Source: Viridibacillus sp050279675 (GTDB taxonomy: Bacteria > Bacillota > Bacilli > Bacillales_A > Planococcaceae). Taken from it: 64,000 nt of DNA. The first letter of the stretch is position 1, and each line of letters begins with the position of its first letter. Both the position numbers and the translations under genes were made by a program. The stretch lies in contig NZ_JBNNUK010000001.1 in NCBI RefSeq assembly GCF_050279675.1, forward strand, positions 558,001 through 622,000, in the 5' to 3' direction. Under the pieces are notes generated by a model, which was given only the letters and a program-made list of their open reading frames with translations, did no database searches and was not told the DNA's origin. Below are positions 25,405 to 33,661 of the stretch, piece by piece.

Positions 25405-26176
25405 AATCATTCGATTCGATGATACTCTATCATCCAAAGAGAAAATTAGAACGATTGAAATACGCGAGTTTAAATTGCCTGAAGATCAGCAAGAAGTCGT
25501 AGAGGATTATTCCTTAGAAGAAGTTTTAGCCGAAAGAGAACGTATTATTGCTGAAGCACAATCTGAAATTACTACGCAACAACAACAATTCTTAGCCCAA
25601 TGCGAACAACAACAGCAGGTACTTGATTTTGCTAAAGAGCAATGGGAACAAGATAAGCTTATTCTTCAACAACAAGCTTACGATGAAGGTTTTCAGCAAG
25701 GCTTAGAAGAAGGACGTTTAAAAGCTGAAGACAATATGTCAGAAGCAGTTCATATAGCTAATGAAACTACTATCAGTTCACAAGAAAATGCTCAACTATA
25801 TCTAGAAAGTCAAGAAAGAGTCATTTTAGAACTGGCTTTGAATGCAGCGACTCGCATATTAGGGACAGCCTTAGAAGAAAATGGAGAGCTGTATTTAAAT
25901 GTGGTCCGTCGAGGTTTAAAAGAGGCAAGAGAGATGAAAGAAATTAAACTGTATGTGTCACTTACTTATCATAAGCTAGTTTCAAGTCATCGAGATGAAT
26001 TAGCTTCTATTTTCCCAGTGGATGTACCATTCATGATATTCGTAAATGAAGAATTAAATGATACGGATGGCTATATCGAAACAAATCACGGAAGAATTGT
26101 CGTGAGTATTGATGAACAGCTTAATGAATTACGATTAAAACTAATAGAAATATTAGAAAGCGTGGATCAGAAATGA
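25397..26176 (+). CDS. fliH: Flagellar assembly protein FliH
   Basis: Regulator and stator of the FliI export ATPase, 259 aa. It has a long Gln/Glu-rich coiled coil (about 40-110) with the alanine- and glycine-spaced helix DEGFQQGLEEGRLKAE, then the conserved C-terminal FliH domain. The start is TTG 25397, 9 nt after GGAGGAG. The in-frame ATG at 25388 touches that site and is less likely, so the N-terminus is uncertain by three residues. It overlaps fliG by 8 bp and fliI by 4 bp. Confidence 0.88.
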   Translation: MSRIIRFDDTLSSKEKIRTIEIREFKLPEDQQEVVEDYSLEEVLAERERIIAEAQSEITTQQQQFLAQCEQQQQVLDFAKEQWEQDKLILQQQAYDEGFQQGLEEGRLKAEDNMSEAVHIANETTISSQENAQLYLESQERVILELALNAATRILGTALEENGELYLNVVRRGLKEAREMKEIKLYVSLTYHKLVSSHRDELASIFPVDVPFMIFVNEELNDTDGYIETNHGRIVVSIDEQLNELRLKLIEILESVDQK

Positions 26177-27501
26177 TGAAAGCGTCGCAGTTGATTGAGC
26201 ATATTCCATCAATACAAACATTTAAAAAGTATGGTCGTATAACTCGTGTAGTTGGTCTAATGATTGAGTCTCAAGGTCCTGAAAGTTCTGTTGGTGATGT
26301 TTGTAAAATTCATGTGCAATCTTCAAAAAATGGACATTCAGAGATTTTAGCTGAAGTTGTCGGTTTTAAAGATGAAATCGTTGTACTAATGCCGTTTACA
26401 TCAATTAGAGAGATTTCGATAGGCTGTTTAGTTGAGGGAACGGGGTCACCTTTAGAAGTGAAAGTAGGGCCTGAACTTATTGGTAAAGTATTGGACTCAA
26501 TGGGATTACCTATTGATGGACACAACTTACCAAAGGGCCTTGCTACTGTGCAAACAGAAGAGGACCCTCCAAATCCTTTAACTAGACCACCTATAAATGA
26601 AACCCTTGAAGTGGGTGTAAAAGCAATTGATGGAATGTTAACGGTCGGTAATGGTCAACGTGTTGGTATATTCGCTGGTTCAGGTGTTGGTAAAAGTACT
26701 CTCCTAGGAATGATAGCGAGAAATACAGAAGCAGATTTAAATGTTATCGCACTTATTGGAGAACGTGGTCGTGAGGTTCGTGAATTCATCGAACGAGATC
26801 TTGGCCCCGAAGGCTTGAAGCGCTCAATCGTTATCGCTGCTACATCTGATCAACCTGCTCTGATGCGTATTAAAGGGGCGTTTACAGCTACAGCGATAGC
26901 AGAATACTTCAGAAATAGAGGATTAAATGTCATGCTCATGATGGATTCTGTCACTCGTGTTGCTATGGCTCAACGAGAAATTGGTTTGGCGGTTGGAGAA
27001 CCACCAGCTACGAGAGGTTATACACCTTCTGTATTCTCTATTTTGCCAAAGTTATTAGAACGAACAGGTACAAATGAACATGGTTCTATAACAGCTTTCT
27101 ATACGGTTTTAGTAGACGGGGATGACATGAATGAACCAATAGCAGATACTGTTCGAGGTATTTTAGATGGACACATCGTACTAGATCGAACACTGGCGAA
27201 TAAAGGACAATACCCAGCTATTAACGTTTTAAAAAGTGTCAGCCGTTTAATGAATCATATCGTTTCTAAAGAACATGTACAGGCTGCAGAACGGTTACGA
27301 GAACTTTATTATACGTATAACAAATCAGAAGACTTGATAAATATAGGTGCCTATAAGCGAGGAACATCCAAAGAAATTGATCAAGCTATTCATTATGAGC
27401 CTCTAATTACAGCATTTTTGAAACAAGGTTATTTAGATAATGTTAGTATGCAGCAGAGTGTGAATGAATTAATCAGTTTATCGAATGGTGGTGGGCTGTA
27501 A
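26173..27501 (+). CDS. fliI: Flagellum-specific export ATPase FliI
   Basis: F1-beta-like ATPase that powers and orders type III flagellar export, 442 aa. Walker A is GSGVGKST (169-176). The ALIGERGREVREFIERDLG segment and Walker B (LMMDSVTR) are intact. The start is one of two tandem ATGs (26173, 26176) and overlaps the fliH stop. fliJ begins at the next base after the stop. Confidence 0.97.
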   Translation: MMKASQLIEHIPSIQTFKKYGRITRVVGLMIESQGPESSVGDVCKIHVQSSKNGHSEILAEVVGFKDEIVVLMPFTSIREISIGCLVEGTGSPLEVKVGPELIGKVLDSMGLPIDGHNLPKGLATVQTEEDPPNPLTRPPINETLEVGVKAIDGMLTVGNGQRVGIFAGSGVGKSTLLGMIARNTEADLNVIALIGERGREVREFIERDLGPEGLKRSIVIAATSDQPALMRIKGAFTATAIAEYFRNRGLNVMLMMDSVTRVAMAQREIGLAVGEPPATRGYTPSVFSILPKLLERTGTNEHGSITAFYTVLVDGDDMNEPIADTVRGILDGHIVLDRTLANKGQYPAINVLKSVSRLMNHIVSKEHVQAAERLRELYYTYNKSEDLINIGAYKRGTSKEIDQAIHYEPLITAFLKQGYLDNVSMQQSVNELISLSNGGGL

Positions 27502-27951
27502 ATGAGCGCATATATATATCGCTTTGAAAAAGTTATGACAGTGAGAGAGCAAGAAAAAAATGAAACAGAAATTGCTTTCAAAGAATCTGTCAGAGTTTTT
27601 GAAGAAGTAGCTACCAAACTTTATAATCTACTAAAGAAAAAAGAAGACCTAATCGGCTTTCAACAACAACGAATGTCTACTGGTTCTAGTATCGATGAAA
27701 TTCATCATTATTCAAGATTTATTGATAGTCTTGAAAAGACAATAGTAGATGTACAGCAAAAGGTTATTCAAGCTCGCTCTAAAATGGAGTGGCATGAACA
27801 GAAACTGCTAGAAAAAACGTTGGAATTTCGAAAATATGAAAAGATGAAAGAAAAAGATCTTGAAACTTTTAAAGAAGAACAAGAAAGACTTGAAGCAATT
27901 CGACTAGATGAACTATCATCAGTCGCATATTACAACAAAGAAATCAGGTGA
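27502..27951 (+). CDS. fliJ: Flagellar export chaperone FliJ
   Basis: Coiled-coil protein of 149 aa that sits in the centre of the FliI ring and escorts substrates. The sequence is almost entirely charged helix (YRFEKVMTVREQEKNETEIAF at the start). Identity rests on length, coiled-coil character and position between fliI and motE. Its ribosome binding site lies inside the end of fliI. Confidence 0.92.
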   Translation: MSAYIYRFEKVMTVREQEKNETEIAFKESVRVFEEVATKLYNLLKKKEDLIGFQQQRMSTGSSIDEIHHYSRFIDSLEKTIVDVQQKVIQARSKMEWHEQKLLEKTLEFRKYEKMKEKDLETFKEEQERLEAIRLDELSSVAYYNKEIR

Positions 27952-27955
27952 TGGC

Positions 27956-28549
27956 ATGGCGAAAAAAAATTTGGAGCATACAAAAGCTTCGGAAGTAAAG
28001 GCACCTAGTACGCTTCAAAGACTTTTTTATTGGGTGATTATACCATTACTATTTACAACTGCCGTTCTCCTGATCATTGCACATTTATTAAACGTAAATG
28101 TTTTTGAAAAAGCAAAAGAATGGACAAGTGGTACAGCCCAAAGTACTAATGAAAAAGTGTTAAATGAAAATGATGTAAAAGAAAATGCCAAACAAACGGT
28201 GGAGCTAAAAGCCCAAATTCAAGAAAAAGAAGCTGAAATTGCGCAATTACAAGGTCAAATAGAAGACTCGAAAAATGAAAAATCTAAACTTGTTATTGAA
28301 CAAGACCGACTAATAGCTGAAATCGATAAGCTAGAAAAGGGCAAAGCAGAAACACAAAAAGAATTTAGTAGTATAGTTTCAACCTTTGAAAAAATGACGC
28401 CAAAAGCAGCAGCTCCAGTCATCATAAATATGAGTGATTCGGAAGCAATTAAAATACTAGCTAGCCTAAAACCCGAAACGTTGGCGAAAGTATTAGAGAA
28501 GATGCCAGCAAAAGATGCTGCCCGATATACTGCATTGTTAGCGAAATAA
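27956..28549 (+). CDS. MotE-like protein YlxF
   Basis: 197-aa membrane protein of the MotE/YlxF family. It has one membrane helix at about 24-46, a coiled coil at about 75-140, and a C-terminal MgtE-N-like domain (FEKMTPKAAAPVIINMSDSEAIKILASLKPE split over about 145-195). In other bacteria MotE stabilises the stator component MotC; in bacilli the role is not settled. The start at 27956 follows AGGTGATGGC. An upstream in-frame extension would overlap fliJ by 44 bp and has no family support. Confidence 0.88.
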   Translation: MAKKNLEHTKASEVKAPSTLQRLFYWVIIPLLFTTAVLLIIAHLLNVNVFEKAKEWTSGTAQSTNEKVLNENDVKENAKQTVELKAQIQEKEAEIAQLQGQIEDSKNEKSKLVIEQDRLIAEIDKLEKGKAETQKEFSSIVSTFEKMTPKAAAPVIINMSDSEAIKILASLKPETLAKVLEKMPAKDAARYTALLAK

Positions 28550-28579
28550 AAGTTCTATTAGTCGGAAGGAGGTGAAATC

Positions 28580-29926
28580 ATGAATATAGATTCGATACAA
28601 ATAGAAGCACCCAAAGCAAGTAGTCAATCAAAAAATTCAACTGATAGCTCGTCTAACACTGGATTTTCGGATTACTTGTTATCTTCTAATAAGAATGAAC
28701 CGCCAACTTCATCTACAACAAATAGTAATCAAAGTAATGTAGATAAGTTGAATAATCAGTCCATTAAGGAATCCACAAATAGCTCAAATAGATTATCTAT
28801 CGATCTATCAAGAGGTCTAGAAGGTTTGCTTGGACAAGTACTAAAAAGCAATGCTACCAGAGATCAAGAACAAGCAATCACTATAGAAGATATGTCAAAC
28901 ATCCTTGGTGTAACTTCACTAACAGATTTAAATAAATTGCTGAACAGTTCAATCGATGAAGCTACTCTAAGTACTGAAAGTATATCACTTGATAAATTAG
29001 GCGAGTTGTTAGGAGTAAACGTTGAAGATTTACAAGCTGCGATTCAGAAGTTAACAAGTGATGATACGCAGGCAAAAGATGTTTGGGATTTACTTGCCGG
29101 TATTGATCAAAATGCTTTTGCATTTATGCAGAATTTGATGTCTTCTATTAGTGGAGAAAAAGGGGCAACAGTATCTCAAACTCAGGCTTCAGATGTACTG
29201 GGATTTTTAAAATTAGTTGAGCTTGCAGCACCTAAAACAGATTTAGTCTTAAGTCAAGAATTACAAGTATTTCAAGTGAAAGAATGGATGTCTGCTTTAT
29301 CAACAAAAGTAGAACAGCTCCTAAATCAAGCATCGAGCAGTCAACTTCCACTTGTGAAAACTAAAGATGTACAACCATTATTGATTAATTTAACTGAGGC
29401 CAGTGCCAATGAAAGTGTTACAACAAGTGTTGCAACAACTCTTACAGAAACAAAAGGTACAGCTAACACAACTGTGACATTAACATTACCAACAAATAAG
29501 GCTTCTCAGGCTGAAACTTTTGTCAAAGAGTTCCAAGCAATTATGAATCGTAGCCAAATTTCAAATGCACAAGGAATGACGAAGCTTTTAATCAAACTAT
29601 ACCCAGAAAATTTAGGGACGATTCGCGTAGAACTTGTACAAAAAGATGGGGTTATGACAGCTAGATTGCTAGCCTCTACAGCAATTGGTAAAGAAATGTT
29701 AGATAGTCAGTTAAATTCATTAAAACAAGGTTTAGTCAACCAAAATATACAACTTGACCGTATTGATGTTACACAAGCCTTAAGTGATGCAAATCGCCAA
29801 GAAAAAGGACAACATCAATTCAATCAATCGTTTAAGCAACAAGCACATGACCAAGACGATCAAAACAAAGGCGAGCAAGATGAAGAAATAACATTTAGCG
29901 ATTATTTAATGGAAATGGAGGTGTAG
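28580..29926 (+). CDS. fliK: Flagellar hook-length control protein FliK
   Basis: Secreted ruler that stops hook growth and switches export from hook to filament substrates through FlhB. It is 448 aa. The Ser/Asn/Gln-rich N-terminal two thirds are disordered-looking. The conserved C-terminal Flg_hook domain is at about 325-400 (LLIKLYPENLGTIRVELV, LDSQLNSLKQGL). The tail is acidic and Gln-rich. It follows AAGGAGGTG and is followed by flgD after 4 nt. Confidence 0.93.
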   Translation: MNIDSIQIEAPKASSQSKNSTDSSSNTGFSDYLLSSNKNEPPTSSTTNSNQSNVDKLNNQSIKESTNSSNRLSIDLSRGLEGLLGQVLKSNATRDQEQAITIEDMSNILGVTSLTDLNKLLNSSIDEATLSTESISLDKLGELLGVNVEDLQAAIQKLTSDDTQAKDVWDLLAGIDQNAFAFMQNLMSSISGEKGATVSQTQASDVLGFLKLVELAAPKTDLVLSQELQVFQVKEWMSALSTKVEQLLNQASSSQLPLVKTKDVQPLLINLTEASANESVTTSVATTLTETKGTANTTVTLTLPTNKASQAETFVKEFQAIMNRSQISNAQGMTKLLIKLYPENLGTIRVELVQKDGVMTARLLASTAIGKEMLDSQLNSLKQGLVNQNIQLDRIDVTQALSDANRQEKGQHQFNQSFKQQAHDQDDQNKGEQDEEITFSDYLMEMEV

Positions 29927-29930
29927 GATT

Positions 29931-30641
29931 ATGGCAGATACAACGAAAATTCCAGATAAAAAGAGTATATTAGATGATTACAACATTACCAATCAACCAT
30001 CTAAACAAAGGCAAACAGGTAACTCTACTTTAGGTAAAGATGCATTCTTGCAATTGCTAATTACACAATTACAAAACCAAGATCCAACAAACCCTATGGA
30101 TGATAAAGAATTTATTGCACAAATGGCTCAATTCTCAACTCTTGAACAAATGACGAATATGACAACAGCACTAGAGAATTTAACGCAATTACAACAACAA
30201 TCGCAGTTAATTGAATTTAATTCATTCATAGGCAAAGATGTGCAATGGCATGAAATAACTGATGAAAAAGGTGAAGATGGTAAACCGATTGTTAATGAAG
30301 GAACTGGCACTGTAGTTCGAGTTAAATACGGTGTTGAGGGAGTTATCTTCGTATTAGCAGACGGGAAAGAATTAACACCTTCGAATATTTCAGAGGTTAT
30401 TAATGGAGCTACAGGTAGTGCTGGAGGATCGCTAGTAGAAGCGAGTATGTTAATAGGAAAAAATATTACGTACAAAGTGACTGAGGATAAAGATGATAAT
30501 GAAGAATCTGAGAAACCGCCAAATGAAATAACTAATGAAGCAACTGTCCAATCCGTTTCTAAAAAAGATGGACAAATCAAATATATCCTTAGTAACGGTG
30601 ATGAAGTAACAGCTGATCAAATATTATCTATATCTCAATAA
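29931..30641 (+). CDS. flgD: Flagellar hook assembly protein FlgD with duplicated C-terminal module
   Basis: Hook cap scaffold, 236 aa, much longer than B. subtilis FlgD (about 140). The N-terminal FlgD signature is complete (DAFLQLLITQLQNQDPTNPMDD, FIAQMAQFSTLEQM). The rest is two similar modules: residues about 100-157 (FIGKDVQWH... VVRVKYGVEGVIFVLADGKELTPSNISEV) and about 174-235 (LIGKNITYK... VQSVSKKDGQIKYILSNGDEVTADQILSI). They look like tandem SH3-like barrels. Co-transcribed within the operon. Confidence 0.94.
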   Translation: MADTTKIPDKKSILDDYNITNQPSKQRQTGNSTLGKDAFLQLLITQLQNQDPTNPMDDKEFIAQMAQFSTLEQMTNMTTALENLTQLQQQSQLIEFNSFIGKDVQWHEITDEKGEDGKPIVNEGTGTVVRVKYGVEGVIFVLADGKELTPSNISEVINGATGSAGGSLVEASMLIGKNITYKVTEDKDDNEESEKPPNEITNEATVQSVSKKDGQIKYILSNGDEVTADQILSISQ

Positions 30642-30659
30642 GCGAGCTGAGGTGTTTTG

Positions 30660-31049
30660 ATGGATAAAATAAGATTTCAGCAACATATACAACCACTTCA
30701 ACCAACATTACGGCAACAACCAGTTAAAAGACCGAGTGTTTCTACAAGCAAACAATCCTTTAGTCAAGAGTTAGAAAAGGCAACTAGTAGCCATCAGTTA
30801 AAGATAAGTAAACACGCTTCAGTTCGACTTAACGAACGAAATATTCATATTGATGAAAAACAATGGCAAAGAATTACTGAAAAAGTATTCGAAGCACGCT
30901 CAAAAGGTGTGAATGATTCACTTGTTTTAACTGACCAGGCAGCACTCATAGTTAGTGCAAAAAACGCCACAGTAATTACAGCAATGGATCGTCATGAAGC
31001 ACAAAATCAAATATTCACCAATATCGACGGCACAATTGTGCTGACATAA
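30660..31049 (+). CDS. Conserved flagellar operon protein (TIGR02530 family)
   Basis: 129-aa protein of a family found only in flagellar operons between flgD and flgE; function unknown. After a Gln/Ser-rich N-terminus, the conserved part reads SKHASVRLNERNIHI, followed by a helix and LTDQAALIVSAKNATVITAMDR. B. subtilis lacks it at this place. The start at ATG 30660 is preferred over TTG 30657 because of spacing from GAGGTG. Confidence 0.88.
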   Translation: MDKIRFQQHIQPLQPTLRQQPVKRPSVSTSKQSFSQELEKATSSHQLKISKHASVRLNERNIHIDEKQWQRITEKVFEARSKGVNDSLVLTDQAALIVSAKNATVITAMDRHEAQNQIFTNIDGTIVLT

Positions 31050-31050
31050 G

Positions 31051-31112
31051 GCAGGACCTTTTAAGGGTGCCTTAGTACTGCCAAATGACAGAAGCAGTAC
31101 ACTCTAAAATCG
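31051..31112 (+). promoter_or_regulatory. Hairpins in the flgE leader
   Basis: GGCAG (31051-31055) can pair CTGCC (31079-31083), and an inner CCT/AGG stem is possible. GTACTGC (31076-31082) can instead pair with GCAGTAC in 31095-31101. These pairings exclude each other. The 81-nt gap is the second largest inside the operon. Confidence 0.3.
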
Positions 31113-31130
31113 AAGGGAGAAAATTAAGTT

Positions 31131-31925
31131 ATGCTACGTTCAATGTATTCAGGCATCAGTGGTCTTAAAAATTTCCAAACAAAATTAGATGTTATTGGTA
31201 ATAATATCGCCAACGTTAATACTTATGGTTTCAAAAAAGGTCGTGTTGTGTTCAAGGATATGATGTCACAAACATCTGCGGGAGCTTCAGGGCCAACAGC
31301 TACAACTGGTGGTACAAACCCTAAACAAATTGGATTAGGGTCTTCAATTGCAGCAATTGATACGATGCATGAAGGTGGGTCACTGCAAAATACTTACAGA
31401 GGTCTAGATTTAGCGATTTCTGGTGATGGATTCTTTGTTGTTATGGATAAAGATGGGACAAACCTGAAATATACACGTGCTGGGAATTTTTATATGGATA
31501 AAAATGGTGATTTGGTTAATGCGGAAGGTAAGTATATAAAAGGAACTGCTGGAGTAATAAATATACCTACAACTGCTCAAAGTATGTCTATCGGTAAAGA
31601 TGGGACTGTTAATTATGTTGATGAAACAGGTGCATCACAAAAAGCAGGTCAATTAGAATTAGCTAAGTTCCCAAATTCTGGTGGGTTATCTAAGGAAGGT
31701 TCTAACTATTATAATGAAACACCAAACTCAGGGAAAGCTACAATAGGAACTGCAGGGCAAAAGGGAATTGGTGAAATCGTATCAGGAGCTCTTGAAATGT
31801 CCAACGTCGATTTATCAGAAGAATTCACTGATATGATCGTAGCGCAACGTGGTTTCCAGGCGAATACACGTATTATCACAACATCTGATGAAATTTTACA
31901 AGAGCTTGTTAACTTAAAACGATAA
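31131..31925 (+). CDS. flgE: Flagellar hook protein FlgE (older annotation FlgG)
   Basis: Hook subunit, 264 aa, the same length as B. subtilis FlgE. The N-terminus MLRSMYSGISGLKNFQTKLD and the IGNNIANVNTYGFKKGRV motif are followed by the DGFFVV core. The C-terminal rod-like helix MSNVDLSEEFTDMIVAQRGFQANTRIITTSDEILQEL is intact. Automated annotation may say FlgG; length and match to the B. subtilis hook protein favour FlgE. The start follows AAGGGAG. Confidence 0.93.
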   Translation: MLRSMYSGISGLKNFQTKLDVIGNNIANVNTYGFKKGRVVFKDMMSQTSAGASGPTATTGGTNPKQIGLGSSIAAIDTMHEGGSLQNTYRGLDLAISGDGFFVVMDKDGTNLKYTRAGNFYMDKNGDLVNAEGKYIKGTAGVINIPTTAQSMSIGKDGTVNYVDETGASQKAGQLELAKFPNSGGLSKEGSNYYNETPNSGKATIGTAGQKGIGEIVSGALEMSNVDLSEEFTDMIVAQRGFQANTRIITTSDEILQELVNLKR

Positions 31926-31950
31926 GTTTTTGCTAAATAACTTTCATTAA

Positions 31951-31998
31951 AAGGAGGGGGCTGGGTCGGCTCTCAAGACTCGGCCCTTATTTCCTATG
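31951..31998 (+). promoter_or_regulatory. Hairpin-bridged ribosome binding site of swrD
   Basis: The strong Shine-Dalgarno AAGGAGGGGG is at 31951-31960, but the swrD ATG is at 31996, 35 nt away, and nothing between resembles a ribosome binding site. GGGTCG (31963-31968) pairs CGGCCC (31981-31986) with one G-U. If folded, the effective spacing becomes about 11 nt. A competing pairing of 31956-31961 with 31983-31988 would mask the Shine-Dalgarno sequence. Confidence 0.6.
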
Positions 31999-32217
31999 AT
32001 TACAGTAACTAAATTAAATGGTAAACCATTCTCATTAAATGCTTTATACATAGAATCGGTCGAGGAGTTTCCTGATACGACGATTACGTTAACGACCGGA
32101 CGAAAATATGTTGTATTAGAAACTGGGGAAGAAGTTAGTAAACGTATGATTGCTTTCTATCACAGTGTACAGCTCCTATCAAACCCGCACTTAAGAGGTG
32201 AAGAAAATGAAGAATAA
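31996..32217 (+). CDS. swrD: FlbD-family protein SwrD (YlzI)
   Basis: 73-aa protein of the FlbD family. In B. subtilis SwrD increases flagellar torque and is required for swarming. The family opening MITVTKLNGKPFSLNALYIE is exact, which fixes the start, and TITLTTGRKYVV follows. No in-frame start codon lies nearer to the distant Shine-Dalgarno sequence. The gene overlaps fliL by 11 bp. Its unusual leader is listed separately. Confidence 0.93.
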   Translation: MITVTKLNGKPFSLNALYIESVEEFPDTTITLTTGRKYVVLETGEEVSKRMIAFYHSVQLLSNPHLRGEENEE

Positions 32218-32632
32218 CAAACTATTAACCATTATGTTAATTATTTTAGTTTCGATTACACTACTTGGTGTGATTGCATTGGTAACTGTCAATCAGTTGA
32301 ACAAAGGAAGTGCCAAAGAGCCAACTATTGACGAAATTATCGAAGCTTCCGTAGATGTTCCTGAATTGACAACAAATCTAGCTGGAACAAATTTTGTTAA
32401 AATTTCGCTTAAAATTCAAACTGATAGCAAAAAAGCTGCTGAAGAAATCGGTAAACGTGATTTCCAAGTAAAGAGTATTGTGATTGAGGAAATGTCAGAG
32501 ATGACAAAAGGCGATTTAGAAGGAAAAAAAGGAAAGGAAATGCTCGAAACAACGTTAAAAACAAGGTTTAATGAACTGATGAAAGACGGTAAGGTACAAG
32601 AAGTTTACATTACGTCCTACATCATTCAGTAA
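32207..32632 (+). CDS. fliL: Flagellar basal body-associated protein FliL
   Basis: Single-pass membrane protein of 141 aa that supports stator function. The membrane helix is at about 6-28, followed by an extracytoplasmic domain with VDVPELTTNLAGTNFVKISLKIQ. The start at 32207 follows AGAGGTG; a GTG at 32198 lies inside that ribosome binding site. Its start lies inside the end of swrD, so the two may be translationally linked. Confidence 0.94.
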   Translation: MKNNKLLTIMLIILVSITLLGVIALVTVNQLNKGSAKEPTIDEIIEASVDVPELTTNLAGTNFVKISLKIQTDSKKAAEEIGKRDFQVKSIVIEEMSEMTKGDLEGKKGKEMLETTLKTRFNELMKDGKVQEVYITSYIIQ

Positions 32633-32662
32633 GGTCAATTATTTTGAAATGGAGGTGGGAAA

Positions 32663-33661
32663 ATGGCAGGAGATGTGTTATCCCAGTCCGAAATTGATGC
32701 GCTTTTATCAGCGTTATCAACGGGTGAGATGACGGCTGATGATATTATGAAAGACGAAGAGGCTAGAAAAGTTAAAGTTTATGACTTTAAACGAGCTCTT
32801 CGTTTTTCAAAAGATCAAATCCGAAGTTTGACCCGAATACATGAAAATTTTGCACGTCTTTTAACGACGTTTTTCTCAGCTCAACTTAGGACGTATGTGC
32901 AAATAACTGTAGCATCTGTGGATCAGATTCCATTTGAAGAGTTCATTCGTTCAATTCCGAATATGACACTCATAAATGTATTCGAAGTACCACCTTTAGA
33001 TGGCAATATCCTAATGGAGATTAATCCGAATATTGCGTATTCAATGCTAGATCGTTTAATGGGAGGAACAGGCGCAAGTCATAGTAACGTCGATAACTTA
33101 ACTGAAATTGAAACGAAAATTATGACGAATTTATTTGAACGTTCGTTCGATAACTTGCGTGAAGCATGGGTAAACATAGCTGATATTGATCCAGCTTTAT
33201 CTGAGCTTGAAGTGAATCCGCAGTTCTTACAAATGATTTCCCCAAATGAAACGGTTGTTGTTATTTCATTCAACTCAATTATAGGAGAAACAAGCGGCAT
33301 GATTAATATTTGTATCCCTCATGTCGTATTAGAGCCGATTGTACCGAATCTATCGGTTCGCTATTGGATGCAATCTAATAAAAAAGAAGTTTCACCAGAA
33401 CAAACTGCAATTCTTGAAAATAGTGTGAAACAATCTAATTTACCAGTTATAGCGGAGCTTGGTAATGCTGAAATTTCAATTGAAGATTTCCTTCTATTGT
33501 TACAAGGTGATGTTATTCAACTGGATCAGAAAATTAGCCAACCACTTACATTAAAAGTTGGCGATATACCTAAATTTACTGTTCAACCAGGGAAACTGAA
33601 AAAACGAATGGCTGTTCAAGTTATAGAGTCTTTGAAAGGAGGAGACGAAGTTGATGAGTGA
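32663..33661 (+). CDS. fliM: Flagellar motor switch protein FliM
   Basis: C-ring protein that binds phosphorylated CheY, 332 aa. The CheY-P docking peptide VLSQSEIDALLSAL is at residues 5-18. The CheC-like middle domain covers about 45-230, and the C-terminal SpoA domain (EISIEDFLLLLQGDVIQLDQKI) forms the ring with FliY. The start follows TGGAGGTGG. It overlaps fliY by 8 bp. Confidence 0.97.
   Translation: MAGDVLSQSEIDALLSALSTGEMTADDIMKDEEARKVKVYDFKRALRFSKDQIRSLTRIHENFARLLTTFFSAQLRTYVQITVASVDQIPFEEFIRSIPNMTLINVFEVPPLDGNILMEINPNIAYSMLDRLMGGTGASHSNVDNLTEIETKIMTNLFERSFDNLREAWVNIADIDPALSELEVNPQFLQMISPNETVVVISFNSIIGETSGMINICIPHVVLEPIVPNLSVRYWMQSNKKEVSPEQTAILENSVKQSNLPVIAELGNAEISIEDFLLLLQGDVIQLDQKISQPLTLKVGDIPKFTVQPGKLKKRMAVQVIESLKGGDEVDE

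Noticed and set aside
30128..30580. 150-codon minus-strand frame across flgD
   Set aside because: Shadow frame with no supporting start signals; its serine-rich translation mirrors the flgD codons.
31131..31925. Calling this gene flgG (distal rod)
   Set aside because: Length and sequence match the B. subtilis hook protein, once labelled FlgG and now FlgE.
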